From Candidatus Thiodiazotropha sp. (ex Myrtea sp. 'scaly one' KF741663) (lineage in GTDB: Bacteria; Pseudomonadota; Gammaproteobacteria; Chromatiales; Chromatiaceae): a stretch of DNA of 64,000 nt. A model generated the notes under the pieces. That model was given only the letters and a program-made list of their open reading frames with translations, did no database searches and was not told the origin of the DNA. Numbering within the stretch: the first letter of the stretch is position 1; each line of letters starts with the position of its first letter. Both the position numbers and the translations under genes were made by a program. This document shows, piece after piece, positions 36,623 through 45,265 of the stretch. The stretch is from the NCBI GenBank assembly GCA_025655555.1, contig JAHXIQ010000006.1:1-64000 (forward strand), written 5' to 3'.

Positions 36623-39600
36623 TCAATCCCAGTTTCTGTCACTGACTCTGTGACAACCGCTGCGTCCGCAATTTGCATCCGCGGGGAGTCCATTATGATC
36701 GCCTTCACCCCAATCGTAATCATTGGCATGGCAGGCAGCACACTCCGGTGCATATTGCGAGAATTGCCATGGGATAGTCTGATTATTACTGGTGTGACAA
36801 TCCAGGCAGCCCAGATTCGCCCGATGATCTCCGGGATAGTTGCCACCCACATGCCGATATTCCGATGCCGGCAGCCATCCGTTTGTAGTATGGCAACTGT
36901 CGCACTGCTCACTGGTCACGAAATGCCCGCCAGGTATGCCTGTCGCAGTACTGCCGTTGTGGCAACTGTTACAGGTGCCGATCACATCACCGTGATCCAC
37001 CCGAATCACCGGGATCCATGACGTATTGCGATGGCAATTCTCACACACATTGCTGGTCTGGATATGGGCGGGATGCTTACCCGGCGCGGTGCTGCCGTTA
37101 TGACAACTGATACAGTTATCCACGATACTGGAATGATCAAAGTTGGCCGGTACCCAGGCATTGGTGGTATGGCACTGATCACAAGTGTTGCCGCTGGGTA
37201 CATGATCTGGTGTCTTACCCGTCGCTATTGAGCCATTGTGACAACTGGAGCAAGCACCCACCACATCATTATGATCAACCCGGATCACCGGTATCCATGC
37301 CGTATTACGATGACAGCTCTCGCACACATTGCTGGTCTGGATATGGGCAGGATGCTTTCCGGTTGCCGTGGTGCCGTTATGACAGCTGAAACAGTTACCC
37401 GAAATCGTTGCGTGATCGAAGTTCGCCGGTATCCAGGCATTGGTCGTATGACAGAGATCGCAGGTGTTATCGCTGGCAATATGGTCCGGCGTCTTACCGG
37501 GCGCGGTTGTGCCGTTATGACAACTGAAACAGGTGCCGATCACATCGGCATGATCAACCCTAATTACCGGAATCCAAGCCGTGTTGCGATGACAATCCTC
37601 GCACACATTCGAGGTGAGGATATGCGCGGGGTGTTTACCAGTCGATATCGAGCCATTATGGCAGCTGAAGCAACTGCCTGTGGCGGTGGCATGATCAAAG
37701 TTGGCCGGTACCCAGGCATTGGTCGTATGGCAGGTTTCACAATCGCTGCCACTCTGAATGTGCAACGCGTGTTTACCGGTCGCAATGGTGCCGTTATGGC
37801 AGCTTGAACAGGCACCGATGACATCAGCATGATCCACCCGAATCACCGGCACCCAGGCCGTATTGCGATGGCAATTCTCACAGACGTTAGATGTCTGTAT
37901 ATGCGTGGGATGTTTACCGGTCGCGGTGGAGCCGTTGTGACAACCGGAACAGTTATTTGTCACATTGGTATGGTTAAAATCTGCCGGTATCCAGGCATTT
38001 GCCGTATGACACTGACTACAATCTTCCACTGTGGGGATATGGTCGGCATCCTTTCCGGGTGCAATGGTGCCATTGTGACAACTGTTGCAGCTACCGATGA
38101 CATCGGCGTGATCCACCCGGACGACAGGCACCCACGAGGTGTTGCGATGGCAAGCCTCGCAGACATTGGTGCTTTGAATATGCGCACCATGCTTACCGGT
38201 CGCGGACGTGCCGTTATGACAACTGGAACAGTTACCCGTGATACCCGCATGGTCGAAGTTGGCCGGCACCCAGGCATTGGTCGTATGACAGGTCTCGCAG
38301 TCGGTACCACTCTGAATATGTGCTGGATGCTTGCCGGTCGCCGTCGTTCCATTGTGACAACTGGAGCAGGCACCGATGACATTGGCATGATCCACTCGGA
38401 TAACCGGCACCCAAGCCGTATTTCGATGACAATCCTCGCACACATTCGTGGTCTGTATATGGGTGGGATGCTTACCCGTCGCCGTTGAACCGTTATGACA
38501 GCCGGAACAGTTGTTCGACACACTCGCGTGATCGAAATCTGCGGGAATCCACGCATTGGTGGTGTGACAGACCAGACAGTCATCCGTGGTCGGCACATGG
38601 TCGGGATCCTTTCCAGGTGCCGTCGTGCCGTTGTGACAACTGGTACAAGTACCGATGACATCCGCATGATCCACTCGGATAACCGGTATCCATGAAGTAT
38701 TCCGGTGACAAGCCTCACAGACGTTAGAGGTCTGTATATGCGTGGGATGCTTGCCTGTCGTCGTGGTGCCGTTATGACAACTGATGCAGTTGCCGGATAT
38801 GCTGGCGTGGTCAAAATTGGCCGGTACCCAGGCATTGGATGTATGGCAGGTTTCACAATCGTTGCCACTCTGAATATGCAATGCATGTTTACCGGTCGCA
38901 ATGGTACCGTTGTGGCAACTTGAACAGGTGCCTATGACATCGGCATGATCCACCCGGATCACCGGCACCCAGGTTGTATTGCGATGGCAGTCCTCACAGA
39001 CATTGGTGGTCTGTATATGGGTAGGATGCTTACCGGTCGCGGTGGAGCCGTTGTGACAACCGGAACAGTTACTCGTCACATTGGCGTGATCAAAGTCTGC
39101 CGGTATCCAGGCATTCGCGGTATGACACTGACTACAATCCGCCTGTGTCGGGATATGGCCACCATGCTTTCCGGGTGCGATGGTGCCATTGTGACAACTG
39201 CTGCAGCTACCAACCACATCGGCGTGATCCACCCTAATGACAGGCACCCATGAGGTGTTGCGATGACAAGCCTCGCAGATATTGGTGCTTTGAATATGAC
39301 TGGCGTGCTTGCCCGTCGCTGCCGAACCGTTATGACAGCTGGCACAATTGCCGGAAATACTGCCATGGTCAAAGTTGGCCGGTACCCAGGCATTGGTCGT
39401 ATGACAGGTCTCGCAGTCAGTGCCACTCTGAATATGCGTGGTGTGTTTACCGGTCGCTATCGTTCCATTGTGACAACTGGAACAGGCGCCAATGACATCA
39501 GCGTGATCCACCCGGACGACAGGCACCCATGAAGTGTTGCGATGACAAGCCTCGCAGACATTGCTGGTCTGTATGTGTGTTGGGTGCTTACCCGTTGCAG

Positions 39601-41116
39601 TTGAACCGTTATGACAACCAGCACAGTTGTCCGTCACATTGGCGTGATCGAAATCTGCAGGAATCCACGCATTGGTGGTATGGCAGACCAGGCAGTCTTC
39701 CGTGGTCGGCACATGGTCGGCATCTTTTCCAGGCGCCGTAGTGCCGTCATGACAGCTTGTACAGGTGCCGATCACATTGGCGTGATCCACCCTTATAACG
39801 GGTATCCATGAGGTATTCCGATGGCAGTCCTCGCAGACGTTGGTGGTCTGTATGTGTGTGGGATGCTTACCCGTCGTAGTTGTGCCGTTATGACAACTGA
39901 TGCAGTTGTCGGATATGCTGGCATGATCGAAGGTGGCCGGTATCCAGGCATTGGTCGAATGGCAGAGATCGCAGGTGTTATCACTGGCGATATGATCGGG
40001 TGTCTTACCCGCGGCTGTCACACCATTATGGCAGCTGGCACAAGTACCGAGTACCTGAGTGTGATCGACACCGGTTACAGGTACCCAAGCTGTATTTCGG
40101 TGACAATCCTCGCAGACGTTCGATGTCTGGATATGCGCACTGTGCTTACCTGTCGCCGAAGAGCCGTTATGACAGCTTGCACAATTGGTCGTAACACTCG
40201 CGTGGTCAAAGTCCGCAGGTATCCAACCGCTGGTTGTGTGGCAATCGGTACAATTGTTGCTGCTCTGAATATGGTCGGGATCTTTGCCTGTCGCGATAGT
40301 GCCGTTATGACAACTGACACAACTACCCTGCACATCGGCATGATTGACCTGTGTTACCGGCCGCCAGCCAGCAATTCGGTGGCAGCTTTCACAGACCTGG
40401 GTCGACTGGATATGTTGTCCATGTTTACCGGTCGCCGTGGCGCCATTATGGCAACTGGAACAATTACCCGCTACACCGGCGTGATCATAGGTTCCGGATC
40501 CCCAGGAGACCGTATTGTGGCACTCATCACAGGTCCGGCCATTTGTCGCTATGTGGGAAGGTGATGGACCTGTCGCCACAACGCTATTGTGACAACTCTC
40601 GCAGGTACCCTGCACCGCCGAGTGATCGACTCTGGTGACATTGGTCCAACTGAAGGTGGAATGACAGAATTCACAGGTATTGGTTGACTGTATGTGGCTG
40701 GGGCTTTTGCCATCAGAGGTGGTGCCGTTATGACAGTTGGTGCACTCGGATGACACATTGCCATGATCAAAGCGGGCATGACGCCAGTCTGTGGTGGTAT
40801 GGCAGTCATCACACTCATCATCGCTCTGAACATGGTTTGGCGTTTTACCATCAGCCCGGACATTATTATGGCAACCATCGCAACGCTGGGGCGTACCGAC
40901 AAAAAGACCGCTGATATGGCAACTCTCACAATCCACATTACGATGCCCGCCTGTGAGAGGGAAACCGGTGGAGAAGTGATCAAATTCTGTACTGGTGGCT
41001 GCCAGCAAGGTCTGGCTCTGTAGCCCCACCGTCAGGAACACTAACAGGAGAAAAAAGATCCTCACGATACCGGCGTATCGAAGTACAAAATCATTTTTTA
41101 CGTTAGTCGATATCAT
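36623..41116 (-). CDS. Giant multiheme cytochrome c with 61 CXXCH motifs
   Basis: This 1497-residue exported protein has a signal peptide (IFFLLLVFLTVGLQSQTLLAA) and then almost nothing but c-type heme sites. I count 61 CXXCH motifs plus a final CX4CH (CGRSGCH). The core unit is 93 residues with four hemes: CExCHRNTxWxPVxRVDH, CxSCHNGTxAxGK, CxxCHTTNAWxPAxFDH and CxSCHNGSxATGK. Twelve such units occur in strict register, with degenerate units at both ends. Abundant histidines in VDH, FDH and HIQ contexts could give bis-His ligation. This architecture fits a long periplasmic or surface electron wire. It lies between the 21-heme gene (35 bp upstream) and the beta-barrel gene. Substrate and direction of electron flow are unknown. 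Confidence 0.95.
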   Translation of the reverse strand: MISTNVKNDFVLRYAGIVRIFFLLLVFLTVGLQSQTLLAATSTEFDHFSTGFPLTGGHRNVDCESCHISGLFVGTPQRCDGCHNNVRADGKTPNHVQSDDECDDCHTTTDWRHARFDHGNVSSECTNCHNGTTSDGKSPSHIQSTNTCEFCHSTFSWTNVTRVDHSAVQGTCESCHNSVVATGPSPSHIATNGRTCDECHNTVSWGSGTYDHAGVAGNCSSCHNGATATGKHGQHIQSTQVCESCHRIAGWRPVTQVNHADVQGSCVSCHNGTIATGKDPDHIQSSNNCTDCHTTSGWIPADFDHASVTTNCASCHNGSSATGKHSAHIQTSNVCEDCHRNTAWVPVTGVDHTQVLGTCASCHNGVTAAGKTPDHIASDNTCDLCHSTNAWIPATFDHASISDNCISCHNGTTTTGKHPTHIQTTNVCEDCHRNTSWIPVIRVDHANVIGTCTSCHDGTTAPGKDADHVPTTEDCLVCHTTNAWIPADFDHANVTDNCAGCHNGSTATGKHPTHIQTSNVCEACHRNTSWVPVVRVDHADVIGACSSCHNGTIATGKHTTHIQSGTDCETCHTTNAWVPANFDHGSISGNCASCHNGSAATGKHASHIQSTNICEACHRNTSWVPVIRVDHADVVGSCSSCHNGTIAPGKHGGHIPTQADCSQCHTANAWIPADFDHANVTSNCSGCHNGSTATGKHPTHIQTTNVCEDCHRNTTWVPVIRVDHADVIGTCSSCHNGTIATGKHALHIQSGNDCETCHTSNAWVPANFDHASISGNCISCHNGTTTTGKHPTHIQTSNVCEACHRNTSWIPVIRVDHADVIGTCTSCHNGTTAPGKDPDHVPTTDDCLVCHTTNAWIPADFDHASVSNNCSGCHNGSTATGKHPTHIQTTNVCEDCHRNTAWVPVIRVDHANVIGACSSCHNGTTATGKHPAHIQSGTDCETCHTTNAWVPANFDHAGITGNCSSCHNGTSATGKHGAHIQSTNVCEACHRNTSWVPVVRVDHADVIGSCNSCHNGTIAPGKDADHIPTVEDCSQCHTANAWIPADFNHTNVTNNCSGCHNGSTATGKHPTHIQTSNVCENCHRNTAWVPVIRVDHADVIGACSSCHNGTIATGKHALHIQSGSDCETCHTTNAWVPANFDHATATGSCFSCHNGSISTGKHPAHILTSNVCEDCHRNTAWIPVIRVDHADVIGTCFSCHNGTTAPGKTPDHIASDNTCDLCHTTNAWIPANFDHATISGNCFSCHNGTTATGKHPAHIQTSNVCESCHRNTAWIPVIRVDHNDVVGACSSCHNGSIATGKTPDHVPSGNTCDQCHTTNAWVPANFDHSSIVDNCISCHNGSTAPGKHPAHIQTSNVCENCHRNTSWIPVIRVDHGDVIGTCNSCHNGSTATGIPGGHFVTSEQCDSCHTTNGWLPASEYRHVGGNYPGDHRANLGCLDCHTSNNQTIPWQFSQYAPECAACHANDYDWGEGDHNGLPADANCGRSGCHRVSDRNWD
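37610..38725 (-). repeat. Higher-order 1116-bp block, copy 2 (16 hemes)
   Basis: Four consecutive 279-bp units whose third heme motifs read CLVCH, CETCH, CSQCH, CETCH. The same order occurs in the block at 38726-39841. The sequence CAGACCAGACAGTC at 38568 recurs as CAGACCAGGCAGTC at 39684, exactly 1116 bp away. Confidence 0.88.
38726..39841 (-). repeat. Higher-order 1116-bp block, copy 1 (16 hemes)
   Basis: The partner of the block at 37610-38725, encoding hemes 17-32, also in the order CLVCH, CETCH, CSQCH, CETCH. The pair is flanked on both sides by units with CDLCH (hemes 13-16 and 49-52), which fits growth of the array by unequal exchange. Confidence 0.88.
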
Positions 41117-41151
41117 ATTCTTTTCCCAGCCCGGTCCAGCGGGTTGCGATA

Positions 41152-42726
41152 TTACTGAAACTTGGGTTCTTTAAAGGTTTCGTTACTGTGGCATCGGTCA
41201 CAGTGACGACCAAATCCACCGACATGAATATCATCACCACGGTGGCAACCAAAGCACTGTTTTGAAATGCTGTTATGTTCTTCCAACGGCAACCGATGAC
41301 AATCATCGCAAACCGCTTCCTTATGTTTGCCCTCAAGGGGGTAGTCGGTCTGCTCATCATGGTCGAATGTCCACAGCAGCCAATTGTTCGGGTTATGGCA
41401 CTCGCCACACTTTTTACCAAAACGCCCCTCATGGGAGTCGTCCGCTTTGTGGCAAGAAAGACACTCAATCTCAGCTTGTTGAAATTCCGCATTCAGGTGG
41501 CAGGATTCGCATGAGGTGACGCTGTGAATGCCTATCAAGGGGAAACGGGTGAGATCGTGTTCAAAGAAAACCCGTTCGGTCCATCCATTCTCATTATGGC
41601 AATAAGCACAGTTTTCACCCTGCTCGCCTTTGTGTACATCTACTGCCCGATGGCAGTCATAACAGGTGACATCACTCAGTGCATCCATTGCCGCAGTCCG
41701 ATGGCAAGCGTTACAGACCAGATCTTCATGTTCACCTTTCAGCGGAAATTTGGTGTCTTTTCCATGATCGAAGTCGACCTTCTTCCAACTCTCAACACTG
41801 TGGCAATCCTGACACTTCTCTCCATTGCGTCCTTTATGGTCGTCATCTTTCTCATGACAGGCATAGCAGGCTTTAGATGGCTTCTTTTCAAATGGACCCT
41901 TGATATGGCAGGTATCGCACTTGACCGATTCATGCCTGCCTTCTAGAGGAAATTCGGTATCCATGTTGTGGTCAAAAGCCAGTTTTTTCCACTCATGGCT
42001 GCTGTGACACTTTTCGCATTTGGTGCCATTTCGACCGTTATGAACATCGTTGATCAAATGACAGCTATAGCAATCTTTGGGCGTATCTTTATATTGGCCA
42101 TCGGCATGACACAGTCTGCAATCGATCTCCTTATGTCGACCTATCCGCTTAAACTCGGTGTCCTTGTCATGATCGAAAGCCTGCTCACGCCAACTCTCTT
42201 CGTTATGGCACTTCTCACACTCTTCACCAAGCTTGCCTTTGTGTGAGTCATCCTTCTCGTGACAGGAGAAACAGACAGAAGGTGCGTCACGGTATTTTTT
42301 CAGCTCTTTGGTATGACACAAGTTACAAGAGACGCTGCTGTGGCCACCCTTGAGTTCGAAGTCGGTCAATTTATGGTCGAATGATTCCGTATCCAGGTTG
42401 ACAATATCCCTCTCGCGCCCCTTGTGCTCTGTGTGGCAGTGCTTGCAATCACGGGCCTGCTCCTCATCCAACCGGCCATGGTAGCCTTCGCCCAACTTGA
42501 TATCTTTCTCAACATTCTCGTGATCATGGCATGAGAGGCAGCGGCCGGCCTGACTGGCTTTCTTCAAAGTCTCATGGCAACTCTCACACTTCTCTTCGAA
42601 TTCGGCATGTCCTTCAATGACCGGACCAGGCATCAACAGCAGATCCAGCTTACCGGCCAGCACTGGGGATAGGGAAAACGGGATCATTGCCATGAGCAAC
42701 AATACTGACCAAACACTACGGTGCAT
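41152..42726 (-). CDS. 21-heme c-type cytochrome
   Basis: This 524-residue exported protein has a signal peptide (SVWSVLLLMAMIPFSLSPVLAG) and 21 CXXCH motifs spread evenly. Its repeat differs from the giant cytochrome: SCHEKDDSHKG, EKCEKCHNEESW, FDHDKDTEF and GRHKEIDCRLCH, rich in lysine, aspartate and histidine as in class III-like cytochromes. The ATG at 42726 is preferred; the frame continues to a TTG at 42747 with no better ribosome site. It lies 27 bp after the membrane cytochrome gene and 35 bp before the 61-heme gene. It may shuttle electrons across the periplasm between the membrane protein and the giant cytochrome (inference). Confidence 0.93.
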   Translation of the reverse strand: MHRSVWSVLLLMAMIPFSLSPVLAGKLDLLLMPGPVIEGHAEFEEKCESCHETLKKASQAGRCLSCHDHENVEKDIKLGEGYHGRLDEEQARDCKHCHTEHKGRERDIVNLDTESFDHKLTDFELKGGHSSVSCNLCHTKELKKYRDAPSVCFSCHEKDDSHKGKLGEECEKCHNEESWREQAFDHDKDTEFKRIGRHKEIDCRLCHADGQYKDTPKDCYSCHLINDVHNGRNGTKCEKCHSSHEWKKLAFDHNMDTEFPLEGRHESVKCDTCHIKGPFEKKPSKACYACHEKDDDHKGRNGEKCQDCHSVESWKKVDFDHGKDTKFPLKGEHEDLVCNACHRTAAMDALSDVTCYDCHRAVDVHKGEQGENCAYCHNENGWTERVFFEHDLTRFPLIGIHSVTSCESCHLNAEFQQAEIECLSCHKADDSHEGRFGKKCGECHNPNNWLLWTFDHDEQTDYPLEGKHKEAVCDDCHRLPLEEHNSISKQCFGCHRGDDIHVGGFGRHCDRCHSNETFKEPKFQ

Positions 42727-42753
42727 CACTGGCAACAGTCGCAACAACGGGAA

Positions 42754-43665
42754 TCAGTAGGCATGGACAGCATAAACATGCACGAGTCCCGTCACGACCA
42801 TCATGATGAAGAGCGGCATGTGTAGAAGATGCCAAATGGCAAACATCCGCTCGTAGAAGTGCAGTTCCAGTATCTGCCGCAATACCTTGCGGTGGGCAAC
42901 CAACATATCTCTCAAGCGAATCTGCTTACGTCGTACTTTTGCCTTGTCCCAACCCTTGAGGTGAGCTGCAGCCAGTAATTTTTTGTTCAGCGAGCGTATC
43001 ACCGAACGGTAAAGTCTGGCTGCCAAAATACGCATGGAAACCCAGTGTACAGCACTGGCGATCATGCCTCTGGGGGCCTGTAAGACCTTGCTCTCATAAT
43101 CCGAGATCAGCTTTTTGGCCTTAGGATGCAAATTGAACAGCGGTCCAATTTTCTTGTTCAACACCTGCGAATCTGTCCGCAAGGAAGCAAAGGTCGCCTT
43201 TTTACCATAGAGCCCATAGTGAATTCGGGTATAGAAGTAGCGACCAAAAAGTCCACTGATGGCAACGGCCAGCATGCTGAATAGGGCAATACGTCCATTC
43301 AGGGACCCGAGATGAAAGCTGGAGTGCATCATGATCAATACAGGCCCCAGAACCCCGAAGACCATATGGGTGCGGAACCAGAATTTGACCGTCTGCCAAT
43401 TCGACATGAAATGGAGCCGCTTGCGCATGGGGTAGAGGATCAAGAGCAGCATCAGACTGCCCCCTACGATGCCGAACCAGTAACCCCAGCCATCTTCGGC
43501 AATCCAGACCGCCTGTTCGCGGTTCAGCCAGCCTAAATAGAGCAGAAATAGGGAGAAAATCGAAAATCCGAGCGTGCTAAGATAGCCGGAGACCCGTTTC
43601 AACAGACCTACAGGGCTACCCAATGAAGAGGTATTTATTTGGGACGCAACCGCAACCGTTTCCAT
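42754..43665 (-). CDS. Membrane cytochrome-b-like protein leading the multiheme operon
   Basis: This 303-residue protein has about five membrane helices and a basic cytoplasmic loop (about residues 165-260, rich in Lys and Arg). Histidines occur in helices in positions suited to heme ligation: RTHMVFGVLGPVLIMMHSSFH in the third region, and AIWHLLHMPLFIMMV and GLVHVYAVHAY near the C-terminus. It resembles ferric-reductase or NapC-unrelated di-heme cytochrome b proteins, but I cannot name a family firmly. First gene of the minus-strand cytochrome operon, it likely exchanges electrons between quinone and the periplasmic 21-heme protein. That is inference from context. Confidence 0.78.
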   Translation of the reverse strand: METVAVASQINTSSLGSPVGLLKRVSGYLSTLGFSIFSLFLLYLGWLNREQAVWIAEDGWGYWFGIVGGSLMLLLILYPMRKRLHFMSNWQTVKFWFRTHMVFGVLGPVLIMMHSSFHLGSLNGRIALFSMLAVAISGLFGRYFYTRIHYGLYGKKATFASLRTDSQVLNKKIGPLFNLHPKAKKLISDYESKVLQAPRGMIASAVHWVSMRILAARLYRSVIRSLNKKLLAAAHLKGWDKAKVRRKQIRLRDMLVAHRKVLRQILELHFYERMFAIWHLLHMPLFIMMVVTGLVHVYAVHAY

Positions 43666-43942
43666 CTCATCACCATATTTAGTATAAAATACAATTAGTT
43701 ATGTTTTTATTTTGTGGATCAAGAACATCTTGGAGTGATACTCTACCTCACCACACCCATCATATGTTGGGAGTTTTTTCCCAGCCATGAAGGGCTTCAC
43801 AAAAACGAAAATGAATATCGATTAAGTTGTCGGCCTCTTGTCTGATTCCTAAATCAGTCATGGAAAATTCTGGTAATTAATTCACAATAAAGACTCTGAA
43901 TCCACTGCCGGATAACCCTAATAATTTCAAGCCTTAACCTAG

Positions 43943-45265
43943 ATGCAGCTATCAGCCGACCTCTACCTCATATACCTGCTCCCGATCCTGTTGATCTGGA
44001 TGATCTATGTCATCCAGAAGAAACTGAAAAGCAGAAAAAACCTTGCCGTCATGAACGAGGAGTTCGAGGCTGGTTTGACAGAACCGGCCTCCCTCCATCC
44101 ACTCATTGATCTGAAAAAATGCATGGGCTGCGGTACCTGTGTGAAGGCCTGCCCAGAGCAGCACAACCACCCGGTATTGGGCTTGATCGACGGCAAGGCC
44201 CAACTTATCGCCCCCACCAACTGCATCGGTCATGGGGCCTGCAAGACCGCCTGCCCCTTCGACGCCATCACCCTGGTATTCGGTACAGAGAAGCGTGGGG
44301 TGGACATCCCCGTGCTCAAACCCAATTTTGAAACCTCAATGCCCGGCATCTACATCGCGGGAGAACTGGGTGGCATGGGTCTGATTCGCAATGCCATAGA
44401 GCAAGGCTACAAGGCACTTGACCATATCTATGAAGATCTCAAGTCAATGCAGGCTGAGGCGCCGTTAGATGTGGTCATCGTTGGTGCCGGTCCTTCGGGC
44501 TTTAGCTCCTCTCTGCGCTCAATGGAAAAAAAGCTACGCTATAAAACTGTGGAGCAAGACTCTCTCGGTGGTACGGTATTTCAGTTTCCCAGAGGCAAGC
44601 TTGTCATGACAGCCCCCGTAAAACTGCCTTTGGTCGGTGAGATGAAATTCACTGAAACGACCAAGGAGAAGCTCCTCGAGTTCTGGCAGCAAGTCGAGAA
44701 AAAGACCGGGGTGAAAATTAATTATCATGAACGCGTCGAGGCAATCACAAAAAACGACAAGGGCGGCTACGACGTTAAAACGAACAGGGACTGCTATCAT
44801 ACCCGCAGCGTACTACTCACCATTGGACGCCGCGGCACACCAAGAAAATTAGGTGTGGAGGGAGAAGATATGAGTAAAGTCACCTACCGCCTGATCGATC
44901 CGGAACAATATCGAAATCAACATGTACTGGTCGTTGGTGGCGGAGACAGCGCGTTAGAGGCCGCCAACAGTATAGCGGACGAACCCGGTACGACGGTTAC
45001 ACTTTCTTATCGAAGCGGTGCATTTGGTAGAGCTAAAAGGAAAAACCGCGAACGGGTGGATGCCGCAGTCAAGGCTGGAAGAATCAACCTGATGTTCAAC
45101 TCCAATGTTAAGGGCTTCACCAAGGATACCGTGACAATTGAACAAAAAGGTAAGGAGCACGAACTACCCAACAATGCCGCGATCGTTTGTGCAGGCGGTA
45201 TTCTTCCCACCGGCTTTCTCAAAGAGACTGGCATCAGCGTGGAGACCAAACATGGCACCGAATAA
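43943..45265 (+). CDS. Membrane-anchored ferredoxin / FAD-NAD(P) oxidoreductase
   Basis: This 440-residue protein has an N-terminal membrane helix (YLIYLLPILLIWMIYVI), a two-cluster ferredoxin domain (about 50-115) and a thioredoxin-reductase-like flavoprotein domain (about 170-440). The first cluster motif CMGCGTCVKACP is complete. The second reads CIGHGACKTACP, with histidine where a second cysteine is usual. The FAD motif DVVIVGAGPSGFSSS and the NAD(P) motif HVLVVGGGDSALEAANS are clear, but no CXXC disulfide centre is present. It diverges from the multiheme operon across a 277-bp gap, suggesting that it links NAD(P)H or ferredoxin to that electron chain. The next gene overlaps its end by 14 bp. 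Confidence 0.9.
   Translation: MQLSADLYLIYLLPILLIWMIYVIQKKLKSRKNLAVMNEEFEAGLTEPASLHPLIDLKKCMGCGTCVKACPEQHNHPVLGLIDGKAQLIAPTNCIGHGACKTACPFDAITLVFGTEKRGVDIPVLKPNFETSMPGIYIAGELGGMGLIRNAIEQGYKALDHIYEDLKSMQAEAPLDVVIVGAGPSGFSSSLRSMEKKLRYKTVEQDSLGGTVFQFPRGKLVMTAPVKLPLVGEMKFTETTKEKLLEFWQQVEKKTGVKINYHERVEAITKNDKGGYDVKTNRDCYHTRSVLLTIGRRGTPRKLGVEGEDMSKVTYRLIDPEQYRNQHVLVVGGGDSALEAANSIADEPGTTVTLSYRSGAFGRAKRKNRERVDAAVKAGRINLMFNSNVKGFTKDTVTIEQKGKEHELPNNAAIVCAGGILPTGFLKETGISVETKHGTE

Larger units (their letters stand above)
37052..40399 (-). repeat. Twelve in-register 279-bp repeats in the 61-heme gene
   Basis: The Asn or Gln codon before the first cysteine of each unit recurs exactly every 279 bp from 40399 down to 37051 (checked at 40399, 40120, 39841, 38725, 37609, 37330 and 37051). 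The 3348-bp array equals 12 x 279 with no net insertion or deletion. Each unit encodes 93 residues and four heme sites (hemes 9 to 56). Confidence 0.92.

Noticed and set aside
37238-38488. Long plus-strand open frames opposite the 61-heme gene
   Set aside because: They are translations of the 279-bp repeats on the other strand; they lack signal, domain or ribosome site, and the cysteine-heme frame is clearly the real one.
37052-40399. Regular repeats as a possible CRISPR array
   Set aside because: The whole 279-bp unit is conserved and codes in frame; there are no unique spacers between short identical repeats.
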